This document shows positions 16,320 to 24,855 of a stretch of 30,372 bases of DNA, piece by piece. Where the stretch lies: NCBI GenBank assembly GCA_038101125.1, contig JAYNVZ010000012.1, positions 1-30,372 on the forward strand, read 5' to 3'. This DNA comes from GCA-2698665 sp038101125 (GTDB lineage Bacteria; Pseudomonadota; Gammaproteobacteria; GCA-002705445; GCA-002716945). Position numbers and translations under genes: made by a program. Numbering within the stretch: the first letter of the stretch is position 1; the number at the start of each line of letters is the position of its first letter. The notes beneath the pieces are model-generated. The model was given only the letters and a program-made list of their open reading frames with translations. It made no database searches and was not told where the DNA came from.

Positions 16320-16494
16320 TTTTTCTAATTAATCTGAAAGTGCCATATTTTAAAGTCATTCTAATTCTAATTCGCATCTAATTTCTCATTAGAAAAACCT
16401 TAGAAAAAGTATAAATGTACTTGTATATTATACCCATGGGTGTATATGTATAAATATAGACATATTTTTCGGGTTATCCTAATGGAGGTTTATA
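16320..16494 (+). promoter_or_regulatory. AT-rich leader with a central dyad, upstream of the secreted repeat-protein gene
   Basis: This 175-base gap has no gene. It contains several copies of TCTAATT (for example near 16323, 16359 and 16377) and a small hairpin, TCTAAT at 16377-16382 with ATTAGA at 16388-16393. The main feature is a perfect 10-base palindrome ACCCATGGGT at 16432-16441, flanked on both sides by TAT-rich sequence. It could be an operator at the promoter of the next gene. A strong Shine-Dalgarno GGAGG at 16484-16488 lies 6 bases before the ATG at 16495. No convincing -35/-10 pair was fixed. Confidence 0.4.
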
Positions 16495-17830
16495 ATGAAT
16501 AAAATAAGACAATACATATATTCTGGTCTTCTATTTATATTTAGTGTGTTTCCAGTAGCATCAATTTCTGCTACTTTTGAGGAGATAATACTTTTAGATG
16601 ACCAGATAGAATTAAGCGAGACGCTATCGTCATTGGAAAGTCCAATTAATGATGCTCAAACCAATGTAGATGCTGTTACGTCATCATATGATGATGTTAA
16701 GGTAAACTATGATTCGGCTTTAAGCACATATGATAGCAATCAATTAACATATGAGAATATTGATTCTGCGTATAATGATGTAACATCATCTTTTAATACT
16801 TTATCGGATGAATATACAAGCCTAGTTACTGATATAAACAGTAATCAGGATGCAATTCAGTCAACGCAACAATCAATTATCTCTCTTCAAACCAACCTAG
16901 CTGATTCAGATTTATCACCAGATCAAGTTATTGAGTTACAGAATTCTTTAGCTAGTCTAGAAACAGAATTATCTAGTTTGGAGTCAACTCAATTAAATCT
17001 TGTTAATAATCAAGAATCGCTTCAAGCGCAAATTGATAATGAAGAGCAAAACATAGTATCTTTGCAAAATCAGTTGACTGAAGCTCAGAATGAACTAGCA
17101 GTTTCAGAAAATAATTTAGAGAATGAAACCTCTAAGCTTTTAGAAGCTGAAACGCTTTTAAATGAAGCATCAACTGCTCTAAATTTACTTTATTCACAAG
17201 TAGATTCAGCAAATGATAGTTATGCAGCTGAAGCTAATCAAATACAAAATTTAATATCTCAGTTATCAGATGATCAACTAGAGGCTTTTTCTAAATTCCT
17301 TACTGATACGGATAAGAAGGGATTAGTAATAGATATGGACTCAAAAGACCTTCAGATAGCAGTAGAAGGTAATTATCAGAAGAATGCAATTAATCAATTC
17401 GTGAAAGCATTTGAAAAAGAAGCTAAGTTTTTAAATAAAGCTGATTATTTCATAAGTAAGGCGGATGAGAAAAATAATGCAAAATATTTGATCAAAGCAC
17501 AGAAATTTATGGATAAAGCCTCAAGGGAAAAAACTAAATTTCTTTCCAAAGCTGCAAATAAAGCTAGCAAAGAGGCTGCTAAGGTAGCTAAGAAAGCTAG
17601 CAAAGAGGCTGCTAAGGTAGCTAAGAAAGCTAGCAAAGAGGCTGCTANNNNNNNNNNNNNNNNNNNNNNNNNNNNNNNNNNNNNNNNNNNNNNNNNNNNN
17701 NNNNNNNNNNNNNNNNNNNNNNNNNNNNNNNNNNNNNNNNNNNNNNNAGGTAGCTAAAAAGGCTAGCAAAGAAGCTGCTAAGGCTGCAAAGAAAGCAGCT
17801 AAAGAAGCGGCTAAAGGAAAAAAATCATAG
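16495..17830 (+). CDS. Secreted coiled-coil protein with C-terminal 11-residue Lys/Ala repeats, family unknown (contains a 100-N gap)
   Basis: I do not recognise this protein. Residues 1-26 form a signal peptide, probably cut after ASISA. Residues about 30-240 are a long Ser/Asn/Gln/Glu/Asp-rich, heptad-like coiled coil, acidic overall (for example SLETELSSLESTQLNL). Residues about 255-300 are a mixed segment (LISQLSDDQLEAFSKFL). From about 310 the chain turns strongly basic (AFEKEAKFLNKADYF) and ends in 11-residue repeats KVAKKASKEAA. The gap at 17648-17747 interrupts the repeats, and the same frame of the repeat resumes after it and ends KAAKEAAKGKKS at TAG 17828-17830. The reading frame breaks only because the filler length is wrong. 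The strong GGAGG site suggests good expression. The gene lies 8 bases upstream of a beta-barrel gene, so the pair probably forms one operon acting in the envelope. Confidence 0.75.
17563..17830 (+). repeat. 33-bp tandem repeat encoding an 11-residue (hendecad) Lys/Ala motif
   Basis: Two identical 33-base units are visible at 17563-17595 and 17596-17628, and a third begins at 17629 and runs into the gap after 19 bases. Each unit starts GCTAGCAAAGAGGCTGCTAA and encodes ASKEAAKVAKK. After the gap the sequence resumes at the 20th base of the unit, then degenerates into diverged copies up to the stop. The upstream copy (NKASKEAA region) is also partly diverged. Identical DNA in neighbouring units points to recent duplication or length variation. 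Confidence 0.9.
17648..17747. other. Assembly gap of 100 N inside the 33-bp repeat array
   Basis: A run of exactly 100 N, a usual placeholder length for a gap of unknown size. The left flank stops at base 19 of the repeat unit and the right flank begins at base 20, so the true missing length should be a whole number of 33-base units, including possibly zero. Confidence 0.9.
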
Positions 17831-17838
17831 GATGATAA

Positions 17839-18723
17839 ATGAAGTTACTCAGTAAATATATCCTTGCTGTAACAATTCCTCTCTTGCTCATCACATTTGT
17901 AGTTGATGCAAGAGGGGATGCTTCTATCAAATATGGAATAGAATGGAATGATAATGTTTCTACAGATAGCCTAGACAGTTACTCTGGCGTCGGGGATGTG
18001 GCTGCAGTAGTAGAATTTGACTTTGATAAAGATATATATGGAGAAGCAAACCCTATAAATTTATCATATTCTTATTCACAATATATATATACTGATATGA
18101 CTGACTTCAATTTACGTTCGCATAACTTATTTTTATCCAAAGATTTAAATCTATTTGATAAGAATATAAGTTTTTTATATGGATTTTCTGATACAAGATT
18201 GGGCGGGAGTAAATTTTTAAATTTGCATACATTCACTCCTACTATAGGGTTTGAATTGACTGAAAATATTTTTCTTTCTAGTAGTTATAATTATTTAAAC
18301 AAAAAGTTTTTTACTGATCCTAATAGAGACTCGCATACAAACAGTTTAAATTTAAATTTTTTCTTATTTAATGATAATGGCTATTATTTATTTTCATATA
18401 AATATGAAGATGAAGATACAAACTTTGATGAATATGATTATACTGCATATAATTTATCTTTAACATCTAATCATATGGTGACTATGAATAACCGCATGAT
18501 ATATAGTATTAACTATAGTGATAAAGACTATTTGAAGAATACAGCATCAATCTCAGAAAAAAGACGCGATAAAAATAAAAGCTTTTCTATTACCAATGAG
18601 TATAAGTTTAATGAATCTGTGAAATCGCAAATAACATACCTTTATATAGACTCAAAATCTAATCTAAAATCCTCAGATTATACTGAAAACACTCTATCTT
18701 TGAGTTTAGTGCATAATTTTTAG
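17839..18723 (+). CDS. Predicted outer-membrane beta-barrel protein, family unknown
   Basis: The 294-residue product starts with a signal peptide (MKLLSKYILAVTIPLLLITF) and then runs through many alternating, aromatic-rich strands about 10 residues long separated by Asp/Asn/Ser turns, for example INLSYSYSQYIYTDM, ISFLYGFSDTR, IFLSSSYNYLNKKFF and YLFSYKYEDED. It ends in the pattern LSLSLVHNF, with a C-terminal Phe typical of BAM-inserted barrels. About 12 strands are plausible. It resembles the barrel part of surface-lipoprotein-assembly-modifier-like or similar uncharacterised barrels, but I cannot name a family. It lies 8 bases after the repeat-protein gene. Its TAG overlaps the aminotransferase stop on the other strand by 3-4 bases. 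Confidence 0.78.
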   Translation: MKLLSKYILAVTIPLLLITFVVDARGDASIKYGIEWNDNVSTDSLDSYSGVGDVAAVVEFDFDKDIYGEANPINLSYSYSQYIYTDMTDFNLRSHNLFLSKDLNLFDKNISFLYGFSDTRLGGSKFLNLHTFTPTIGFELTENIFLSSSYNYLNKKFFTDPNRDSHTNSLNLNFFLFNDNGYYLFSYKYEDEDTNFDEYDYTAYNLSLTSNHMVTMNNRMIYSINYSDKDYLKNTASISEKRRDKNKSFSITNEYKFNESVKSQITYLYIDSKSNLKSSDYTENTLSLSLVHNF

Positions 18724-19904
18724 TTATCTTTTAGGATATCTTTTATTCTATCCAAGGCTATTTCCAGTGATTTAAGATCAATTGCAATTGATAATCTTAG
18801 ATGACCGTTCATTCCAAAAGCGCTACCAGGAACAACTGCTACCTTACCTTTGTTTAATAGTAGCATTGCTAATTCAGTGTCATTTGTAATATTTTTGCTT
18901 CTACTGATATATTCTACGAATGATGGGAAGACATAAAAAGTCCCATCTGTCTCTTTGCATACCACACCTTCAATACTATTTAATTCTTGGACGACGAAAT
19001 CATGTCTTTTTTTATATTCGCTGTTCATTATTGGCAATTCTTTACATTCTGTTGATAATGCAGCACATGCGGCAGCTTGAGAGATTGAGCTTGCGCAAGA
19101 AGTACTCTGTGATTGTAATGTTTTCATTTTTTTTATTATTTCTTTATTCCCTGCAGCATATCCGATTCTCCAGCCTGTCATTGAATAAGCTTTAGATACT
19201 CCGTTTAGAACTATTACCCTATCTTTCAACTCTGGACATGCATTGACGATGTTTTGAAATTTTTCGGCATGCCAATAAATATGCTCATAGATATCATCCG
19301 ATGAAATGAAAATATTTTCATGCTTTAGTAGAATATCTCCAATTTTTTTTAATAACACTGAGTCAAAATATTTCCCACTAGGATTATTCGGGCTATTTAA
19401 CATAAATAATTTGGTTTTATCAGTTATTAGTTTTTCAAGCTTAGATGGTACAATATCAAAATTTTCCTCATATGTTGTCTTAAGCATCACAGGTTTTCCG
19501 CCTGAATAGATGACCATGTCCGAATATGAGACCCAATATGGCTGCGGTATGATAACTTCATCACCATCTTGAATTAGCACTTGTAAAAGATTGAATATAG
19601 ACTGTTTGCAACCCGCTGATACAATGATCTCATCCATCTCATAGTCTAGATTATTTTCTTTTTTGAACTTAGAAATTATGGCTTTTTTAAGATCAACAGT
19701 GCCATCAACAGAAGTATACTTGGTTAATCCTGCATCTATAGCTCTTTTAGCCGCATCTTTTATATATTTAGGTGTATCAAAATCCGGTTCCCCAACAGTA
19801 AGAACCATTACATCTTCTCCATTCTGGCGCATTTCATTCGCCTTGGATGTAAGTGCCATTGTCGAAGATGGTTTAATTAATTTTATTCTATTTGAGAACG
19901 TCAA
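18720..19904 (-). CDS. Class I aspartate-type aminotransferase (PLP-dependent)
   Basis: A fold-type I aminotransferase, most like the Ib aspartate aminotransferases (aspartate plus 2-oxoglutarate to oxaloacetate plus glutamate). The 394 residues show VGEPDFDTP, YTSVDGTVDLKKAI, the NSPNNPSGK motif, SSDDIYEHI, the PLP lysine Lys238 in VSKAYSMTGWRIGY, and the substrate-carboxylate Arg in GHLRLSIA. Prephenate aminotransferase or aromatic activity is possible in this subgroup, so no symbol is given. It starts with TTG at 19904, supported by an AAGGAA site upstream and by family N-termini; the first ATG would remove 15 residues including KPSSTM. It is divergent from uvrB and convergent with the barrel gene. 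Confidence 0.9.
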   Translation of the reverse strand: MTFSNRIKLIKPSSTMALTSKANEMRQNGEDVMVLTVGEPDFDTPKYIKDAAKRAIDAGLTKYTSVDGTVDLKKAIISKFKKENNLDYEMDEIIVSAGCKQSIFNLLQVLIQDGDEVIIPQPYWVSYSDMVIYSGGKPVMLKTTYEENFDIVPSKLEKLITDKTKLFMLNSPNNPSGKYFDSVLLKKIGDILLKHENIFISSDDIYEHIYWHAEKFQNIVNACPELKDRVIVLNGVSKAYSMTGWRIGYAAGNKEIIKKMKTLQSQSTSCASSISQAAACAALSTECKELPIMNSEYKKRHDFVVQELNSIEGVVCKETDGTFYVFPSFVEYISRSKNITNDTELAMLLLNKGKVAVVPGSAFGMNGHLRLSIAIDLKSLEIALDRIKDILKDN

Positions 19905-19974
19905 CGTATTTCCTTGATATGTAATATTATCTCAAACGAGTCTTTTAAGTCAACTTCATGTTAATATATTTTAT

Positions 19975-22000
19975 ATGAAGAAGTTTAATCTTGTTTCAAA
20001 ATTTAAAGCCGCTGGCGATCAACCTATGGCAATTAAGTCTCTAATTGAGGGCATTAAGTCAGGCGATCAGCATCAAACATTGCTAGGTGTAACTGGTTCC
20101 GGTAAAACATACTCAATGGCTGAAATCATTGAAAAAACAGGCAAGACAACTCTAATTATGGCGCCTAACAAAACTCTAGCTGCTCAACTATATTCTGAGA
20201 TGAGAGATTTCTTTCCGGATAACTCAGTAGAATACTTTGTGTCATATTATGATTATTATCAACCAGAAGCATATGTCCCTGTATCAGATACATTTATTGA
20301 GAAAGATGCGTCTTTGAATGAACATATTGAGCAAATGAGGCTCTCTGCCACAAAGTCTCTAACATATAGGAAAGATGNNNNNNNNNNCAAGTGTCTCTGC
20401 TATTTATGGTTTAGGAGATCCGAAGACTTATCTCAAGATGAAATTACATTTAGTTAGTGGAGATATCATAGATCAAAGAAAAATATTAAAACGTTTAGTT
20501 GAACTTCAATATACAAGAAACGATCTTGAACTTAGAAGAGGAACATATCAGATTAAAGGCGAGATAATCGATATCTTTCCTGCAGACTCAGAAAAAGAAG
20601 CATTAAGAGTTGAATTATTTGATAGAGAAATTGAGAGTTTATCAATATTTGATCCGTTGACAGGACAGTTGTTAAAACGTATTAATAGATTTACTGTTTA
20701 CCCTAAGACTCATTATGTGACGCCAAAAGAGATAATGGATAATGCTTCAGTATTAATAAAAGAAGAATTAAAAAAAAGATTAATTTTTTTCTCTCAAGAA
20801 AATAAACTTTTAGAGGCACAGCGATTGAAAGAACGAACTAACTATGATTTAGAGATGATAGCAGAAATGGGATATTGTTCAGGAATAGAAAATTACTCTA
20901 GATATATATCTGGGGGAAAAGCTGGAGAGCCTCCACCGTGTCTTCTAGATTATATGCCAAATGATGGACTCATAATCCTAGATGAAAGTCATGTAACAGT
21001 CCCTCAAATTGGTGGAATGTATAGAGGAGATAGGTCGAGAAAACAAACTCTTGTAGATTATGGTTTTAGGTTGCCATCAGCATTAGACAATAGACCGCTG
21101 AAATTTGAAGAATTTACTGGTTATAATTTTCAAACAATATATGTTTCTGCCACCCCAGGGCCATATGAAATTGATAAGTCTAATAAAATTGTAGAGCAAG
21201 TTATCAGGCCTACAGGATTAATTGATCCCCAGGTATCAGTTAAACCATCATCAAATCAAGTTGAAGATGTGTTATCAGAAATTAACAAAGTGATTAAAAA
21301 TAATAATCGAGTCTTAGTTACTACATTGACAAAAAAGATGGCTGAAAATCTTACTGAGTACTTGAATGAATTTAACATTCAAGTTAGATACCTGCATTCT
21401 GATATTAATACAGTTGAGAGGGTCGAAATAATAAGAGATCTTAGAAAAGGTGTTTTTGATGTATTGGTTGGGATTAATTTATTAAGAGAGGGTCTAGATA
21501 TACCAGAGGTTGAATTAGTTTGTATCCTAGATGCTGACAAAGAAGGTTTCCTTAGGTCAGATAAATCTCTCATACAAACTATTGGTCGTGCAGCAAGAAA
21601 TATTAATGGTCGTGTAATTTTATATGGTGATACCACAACACAATCCATGAAAAAAGCAATTGATGAAACAGAAAGGAGACGAAATATTCAAATTCTGCAT
21701 AATAATAAGCATAACATTAAGCCTGAAAGTATTAAAAAAGCAATCAAGGAAGCTTTAGATGAGGATATCTACATATCCGCAAAAAAGTTAGACAAGCTAA
21801 CATTAATATCGAATGTTAAAAAGAAATTCCCTAAAGTAAATAGTGATAATGTAATATCAGTTATTAAAGAGTTAGAAAAACATATGTTTTCCCATGCGAA
21901 AGATTTAGAATTTGAAAAAGCAGCGAAAATTAGGGATCAAATAGAGACTATTCAGGAAAACTTTCTTGATATGCCTAATAAAAACAAAAGGAGCAAATAA
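19975..22000 (+). CDS. uvrB: Excinuclease ABC subunit B (interrupted only by a 10-N gap)
   Basis: UvrB is the damage-verifying helicase-like subunit of nucleotide excision repair. The sequence follows E. coli UvrB end to end: GVTGSGKT Walker A, APNKTLAAQL, the beta-hairpin YYDYYQPEAYVP, SVSAIYGLGDP, IDIFPADS, GYCSGIENYSRY, ILDESHVTVPQIGGMYRGDR, YVSATPG, GINLLREGLDIPEV, TIGRAARN, and the C-terminal UVR motif HAKDLEFEKAAKIRDQI that contacts UvrC. The two halves lie in different frames around N 20378-20387. The conserved DVVVVASVSA region predicts 12 missing bases, not 10, and with 12 the gene is one 675-residue frame. It is therefore an intact gene with a mis-sized gap, not a pseudogene. Confidence 0.95.
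20378..20387. other. Assembly gap of 10 N inside uvrB
   Basis: Ten N between GAT-G and CA-AGT. Homology with UvrB (RRDVVVVASVSAIYG) and the need for a single frame both indicate that 12 bases belong here. Confidence 0.85.
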
Positions 22001-22071
22001 AAAATATTGAAATGTATTAGCTGTAAATTAGCTTGAGAATAGCCTTATGCCATGTTAGTTTTACATGACTT

Positions 22072-22145
22072 AGGCGCGTAGCTCAGCTGGTTAGAGCGCC
22101 ACCTTGACATGGTGGAGGTCGTTGGTTCGAGTCCAATCGTGCCTA
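22072..22145 (+). tRNA. tRNA-Val (anticodon GAC)
   Basis: The cloverleaf is complete: acceptor AGGCGCG with CGTGCCT (one G-U pair), D arm GCTC/GAGC, anticodon stem CCACC/GGTGG with loop TTGACAT and anticodon GAC at 22106-22108, variable AGGTC, T arm GTTGG/CCAAT around TTCGAGT, discriminator A. The anticodon arm and T arm are identical to E. coli tRNA-Val(GAC) as I recall it. CCA is not encoded. The thrS start codon is only 12 bases downstream. Confidence 0.95.
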
Positions 22146-22157
22146 AAATATAGAATT

Positions 22158-24071
22158 ATGTATAAAGTAAAAATAGAAAATAAAACAATAGATATAGATG
22201 ACGGTGTTACAGTTGAACAACTGATTAATGATAACTTTGAAAAGCCTTTATTTGTTGCTGCAAAATTAAATGATAAACTTGTAGATCTTAGTTGCTCCAT
22301 AACAGGAGATGCTAAAATCGATCTCATTAAACCAAATGATCCAGATGGTCTCGAAATTATAAGACATACATGTGCCCATCTTTTTGGTCATGCATTGAAA
22401 CAGATATATCCTGATGCCAAGATGGTTATTGGACCAACAATAGAAAATGGTTTTTATTATGATATATATAATTCTGATCCTATCTCAGAAAAAGAACTAA
22501 AATCAATAGAAACCGTAATGAAAAAACTTTCTAAAAAGAACTATAAAATTATAAGAGAAGTCGTAAGTAGAGAAAAAGCGTTAGAGGTTTTTAATAATCG
22601 CAATGAAGATTATAAAATCAAACTTATAGAAGAAATACCTGATGATGAGATTATTGCTTTATATTATCATGAAGAGTATACCGATATGTGTCGAGGCCCT
22701 CATTTAGTCAGTACCAAACATCTTAATTATTTCAAACTAATGAAAGTTTCAGGATCCTATTGGAAAGGTGATTCAAAGAATACCCAATTACAGCGTATAT
22801 ATGGAACTGCTTGGGACACCAAAGAGAATCTAAAAAATTATTTAACAAGATTAGAGGAAGCAGAAAAAAGAGATCATAGAAAAATTGGTCAAAAACTTGA
22901 TATGTTTCATTTTCAAGAAGAGTCCCCCGGAATGGTTTTTTGGCATAACAATGGCTGGACTTTGTTTAATATAATTAAAGATTTCATAACTGAATATTTA
23001 AGAGATAATGATTACAAAATAATCAATACACCTCAAGTTTTAGATAAATCACTATGGCAGAAATCTGGTCATTTGGATAAATTTTCAGATTTAATTTTTG
23101 GAGTATCATCGGAACAAAAAGAATATGCTATCAAGCCAATGAGTTGTCCAGGTCATATTCAGGTTTATAATCAAGGGTTAAAAAGTTACAGAGACCTGCC
23201 AATTAAATTTGCTGAGTTCGGAGTAGTTCATAGAAATGAACCATCTGGAACTTTACATGGATTGATGAGAATTAGAGCTTTCACTCAAGATGATGCACAT
23301 ATATTTTGCACCCATAATCAAATTGAAGATGAGATAAAAAAGCTTATTGCCAATATATATGATATCTATAAAATTTTTGGGTTTCATGATATTAAAGTTG
23401 AATTATCCACTCGTCCCGAGAAAAGAGTTGGGTCAGATGAAATTTGGGATAACTCAGAAAATGCACTTAAAACTGCTCTCGATGCAAGCAGCATAGATTG
23501 GACCTTAAATGCTGGAGATGGAGCTTTTTATGGGCCAAAAATAGATTTTTCTCTGAAAGATTCATTAGACAGAGTTTGGCAGCTGGGCACTATTCAATTA
23601 GATTTTTCTATGCCAACAAGGCTAGATGCAACTTATATTGATGCAGACGGTGATAAGGTGGCACCTGTTATGGTTCATAGGGCTATTCTTGGCTCACTTG
23701 AGAGATTTGTAGGCATATTGATTGAAGAATATGCCGGTGACCTACCATTATGGTTATCTCCTATACAAGCATCTATCTTAAATATATCTAATGCGCAAGA
23801 AGGATATTGCTCAGATCTATACAAGAAATTAAATATTTATAAAATACGTACTGAAGTGGACCTAAGGAATGAAAAAATTAGCTATAAAATAAGAGAACAT
23901 AGTATGAAAAGAACTCCATATTTACTGATTGTGGGAGATAAAGAAGTAGAAAACGATGAATTGTCGGTAAGAACAAGGTCAGGTGATGATCTAGGTGTTA
24001 TGAAAGTTGATAAATTCATTAAAATGGTAGAAACTCTTGTAAATGATAAAAGTATTTTATTAAATAAATAG
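22158..24071 (+). CDS. thrS: Threonyl-tRNA synthetase
   Basis: ThrRS charges tRNA-Thr and edits mischarged serine. The 637-residue protein has the TGS domain (about 1-60), the editing domain with HTCAHLFGHAL (HxxxH) and YTDMCRGPH, the class II catalytic core with zinc ligands in MSCPGH, the RNEPSG motif, and MVHRAILGSLERF, and the anticodon-binding domain at the C-terminus (LRNEKISYKIREHSMKR). The open frame extends back into the tRNA-Val gene, but ATG 22158 gives the normal N-terminus MYKVKIENKTIDIDDGVTVE. The E. coli thrS leader with its tRNA-like operator cannot fit in the 12-base spacer, so control must differ. Confidence 0.96.
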   Translation: MYKVKIENKTIDIDDGVTVEQLINDNFEKPLFVAAKLNDKLVDLSCSITGDAKIDLIKPNDPDGLEIIRHTCAHLFGHALKQIYPDAKMVIGPTIENGFYYDIYNSDPISEKELKSIETVMKKLSKKNYKIIREVVSREKALEVFNNRNEDYKIKLIEEIPDDEIIALYYHEEYTDMCRGPHLVSTKHLNYFKLMKVSGSYWKGDSKNTQLQRIYGTAWDTKENLKNYLTRLEEAEKRDHRKIGQKLDMFHFQEESPGMVFWHNNGWTLFNIIKDFITEYLRDNDYKIINTPQVLDKSLWQKSGHLDKFSDLIFGVSSEQKEYAIKPMSCPGHIQVYNQGLKSYRDLPIKFAEFGVVHRNEPSGTLHGLMRIRAFTQDDAHIFCTHNQIEDEIKKLIANIYDIYKIFGFHDIKVELSTRPEKRVGSDEIWDNSENALKTALDASSIDWTLNAGDGAFYGPKIDFSLKDSLDRVWQLGTIQLDFSMPTRLDATYIDADGDKVAPVMVHRAILGSLERFVGILIEEYAGDLPLWLSPIQASILNISNAQEGYCSDLYKKLNIYKIRTEVDLRNEKISYKIREHSMKRTPYLLIVGDKEVENDELSVRTRSGDDLGVMKVDKFIKMVETLVNDKSILLNK

Positions 24072-24074
24072 CAT

Positions 24075-24087
24075 AAGGAGAGATATT
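24075..24087 (+). promoter_or_regulatory. Shine-Dalgarno and AUU start of infC
   Basis: AAGGAG at 24075-24080 followed by ATT at 24085-24087, with no ATG, GTG or TTG between it and the ATG at 24112. The site decides the start of IF-3 and fits the AUU-dependent autogenous control known for infC. Confidence 0.7.
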
Positions 24088-24603
24088 ATAGCGATTAACA
24101 GAAGATTAAGAATGAATTCTAGAATAAATGTTCAAGAAGTCAGACTTATTGCCTCAAACGGTGACCAGGTTGGTGTTGTGGATACAAGCAAAGCTCTTGA
24201 GTTAGCAAAGGAAGAAGAACTGGATTTAGTCGAAATAGTTCCTAATCAAACACCACCAGTATGCAGAATAATGGATTATGGTAAATTTAAGTTTGAAAAC
24301 CAAAAAAAAGCTCATGCAGCCAAAAAAAAGCAAAAACAAACGCAGGTCAAAGAAATAAAATTTAGACCAAATACCGAAGAGGCTGACTATCAGGTCAAGC
24401 TGAAAAGTTTAATTAAGTTTTTAAGCGGCGGGGATAAAGCTAAAATTACTATGAGATTCAGGGGAAGAGAGATCGCTCATCAGGTAATTGGTCGTGAATT
24501 CCTTGATAGAGTGCAAAAAGATCTTGATGACTATGGTGTTGTTGAACAAATACCGTCATTCGAAGGAAGACAAATGGTAATGGTTATAGCGCCGAAGAAA
24601 TAA
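24085..24603 (+). CDS. infC: Translation initiation factor IF-3, probable ATT start
   Basis: IF-3 checks the start codon and keeps 30S subunits free. The C-terminal and N-terminal domains are both present (VQEVRLIASNGDQVGVV, PPVCRIMDYGKFKFE, VKEIKFRPNTEEADYQVK, AKITMRFRGREIAHQVIG, EGRQMVMVIAPKK). The first ATG, 24112, would omit the first nine residues (INRRLR region) that belong to the family. AAGGAG at 24075-24080 lies 4 bases before ATT 24085 and 7 before ATA 24088. infC is known to use AUU in E. coli and relatives, allowing IF-3 to repress its own translation; ATT 24085 is therefore chosen, giving 172 residues. Confidence 0.9.
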   Translation: MIAINRRLRMNSRINVQEVRLIASNGDQVGVVDTSKALELAKEEELDLVEIVPNQTPPVCRIMDYGKFKFENQKKAHAAKKKQKQTQVKEIKFRPNTEEADYQVKLKSLIKFLSGGDKAKITMRFRGREIAHQVIGREFLDRVQKDLDDYGVVEQIPSFEGRQMVMVIAPKK

Positions 24604-24646
24604 TTACTGTATACTTAACGTTTTTAGGGACGATCAGAGGAAAAAT

Positions 24647-24841
24647 ATGCCAAAAATGAAAAGCAATAGTGGTGCAGCAAAGAGGTTTTCAAAAACTCCT
24701 TCAGGTGAAATGAAGAGAGCTCAATCTCACCGTAGACACATACTAACTAAAAAAAGCACAAAGAGAAAAAGACATTTGAGAGATGATCTATTGATTAGCA
24801 AAGCTGATAAAGCTGTTGTGAAAAGGATGTTACCGTATTAA
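24647..24841 (+). CDS. rpmI: Ribosomal protein L35
   Basis: A 64-residue, very basic protein: it begins MPKMKSNSGAAKRFSKTPSG and continues HRRHILTKKSTKRKRHLR, the L35 signature. It sits between infC and rplT as in nearly all bacteria. In E. coli L20 represses rpmI-rplT translation through a pseudoknot in this leader; I see no clear match to that structure in the 43-base spacer, but parts could lie within infC. Confidence 0.96.
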   Translation: MPKMKSNSGAAKRFSKTPSGEMKRAQSHRRHILTKKSTKRKRHLRDDLLISKADKAVVKRMLPY

Positions 24842-24855
24842 TTAGGAGATGAATA

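Noticed and set aside
17445..17769. Minus-strand frames with repeated LLAFLATLAAS across the repeat array
   Set aside because: They mirror the 33-base Lys/Ala repeat and cross the N gap; the plus-strand gene has a signal peptide and a Shine-Dalgarno site.
16247..18723. Genomic island inserted at tRNA-Asn
   Set aside because: No integrase, no repeat of the tRNA 3' end near 18.7 kb and no shift in base composition; the two unknown genes may simply be lineage-specific.
20375..22000. uvrB as two genes or a pseudogene
   Set aside because: The break coincides with the N run, and 12 bases restore one frame matching the family.
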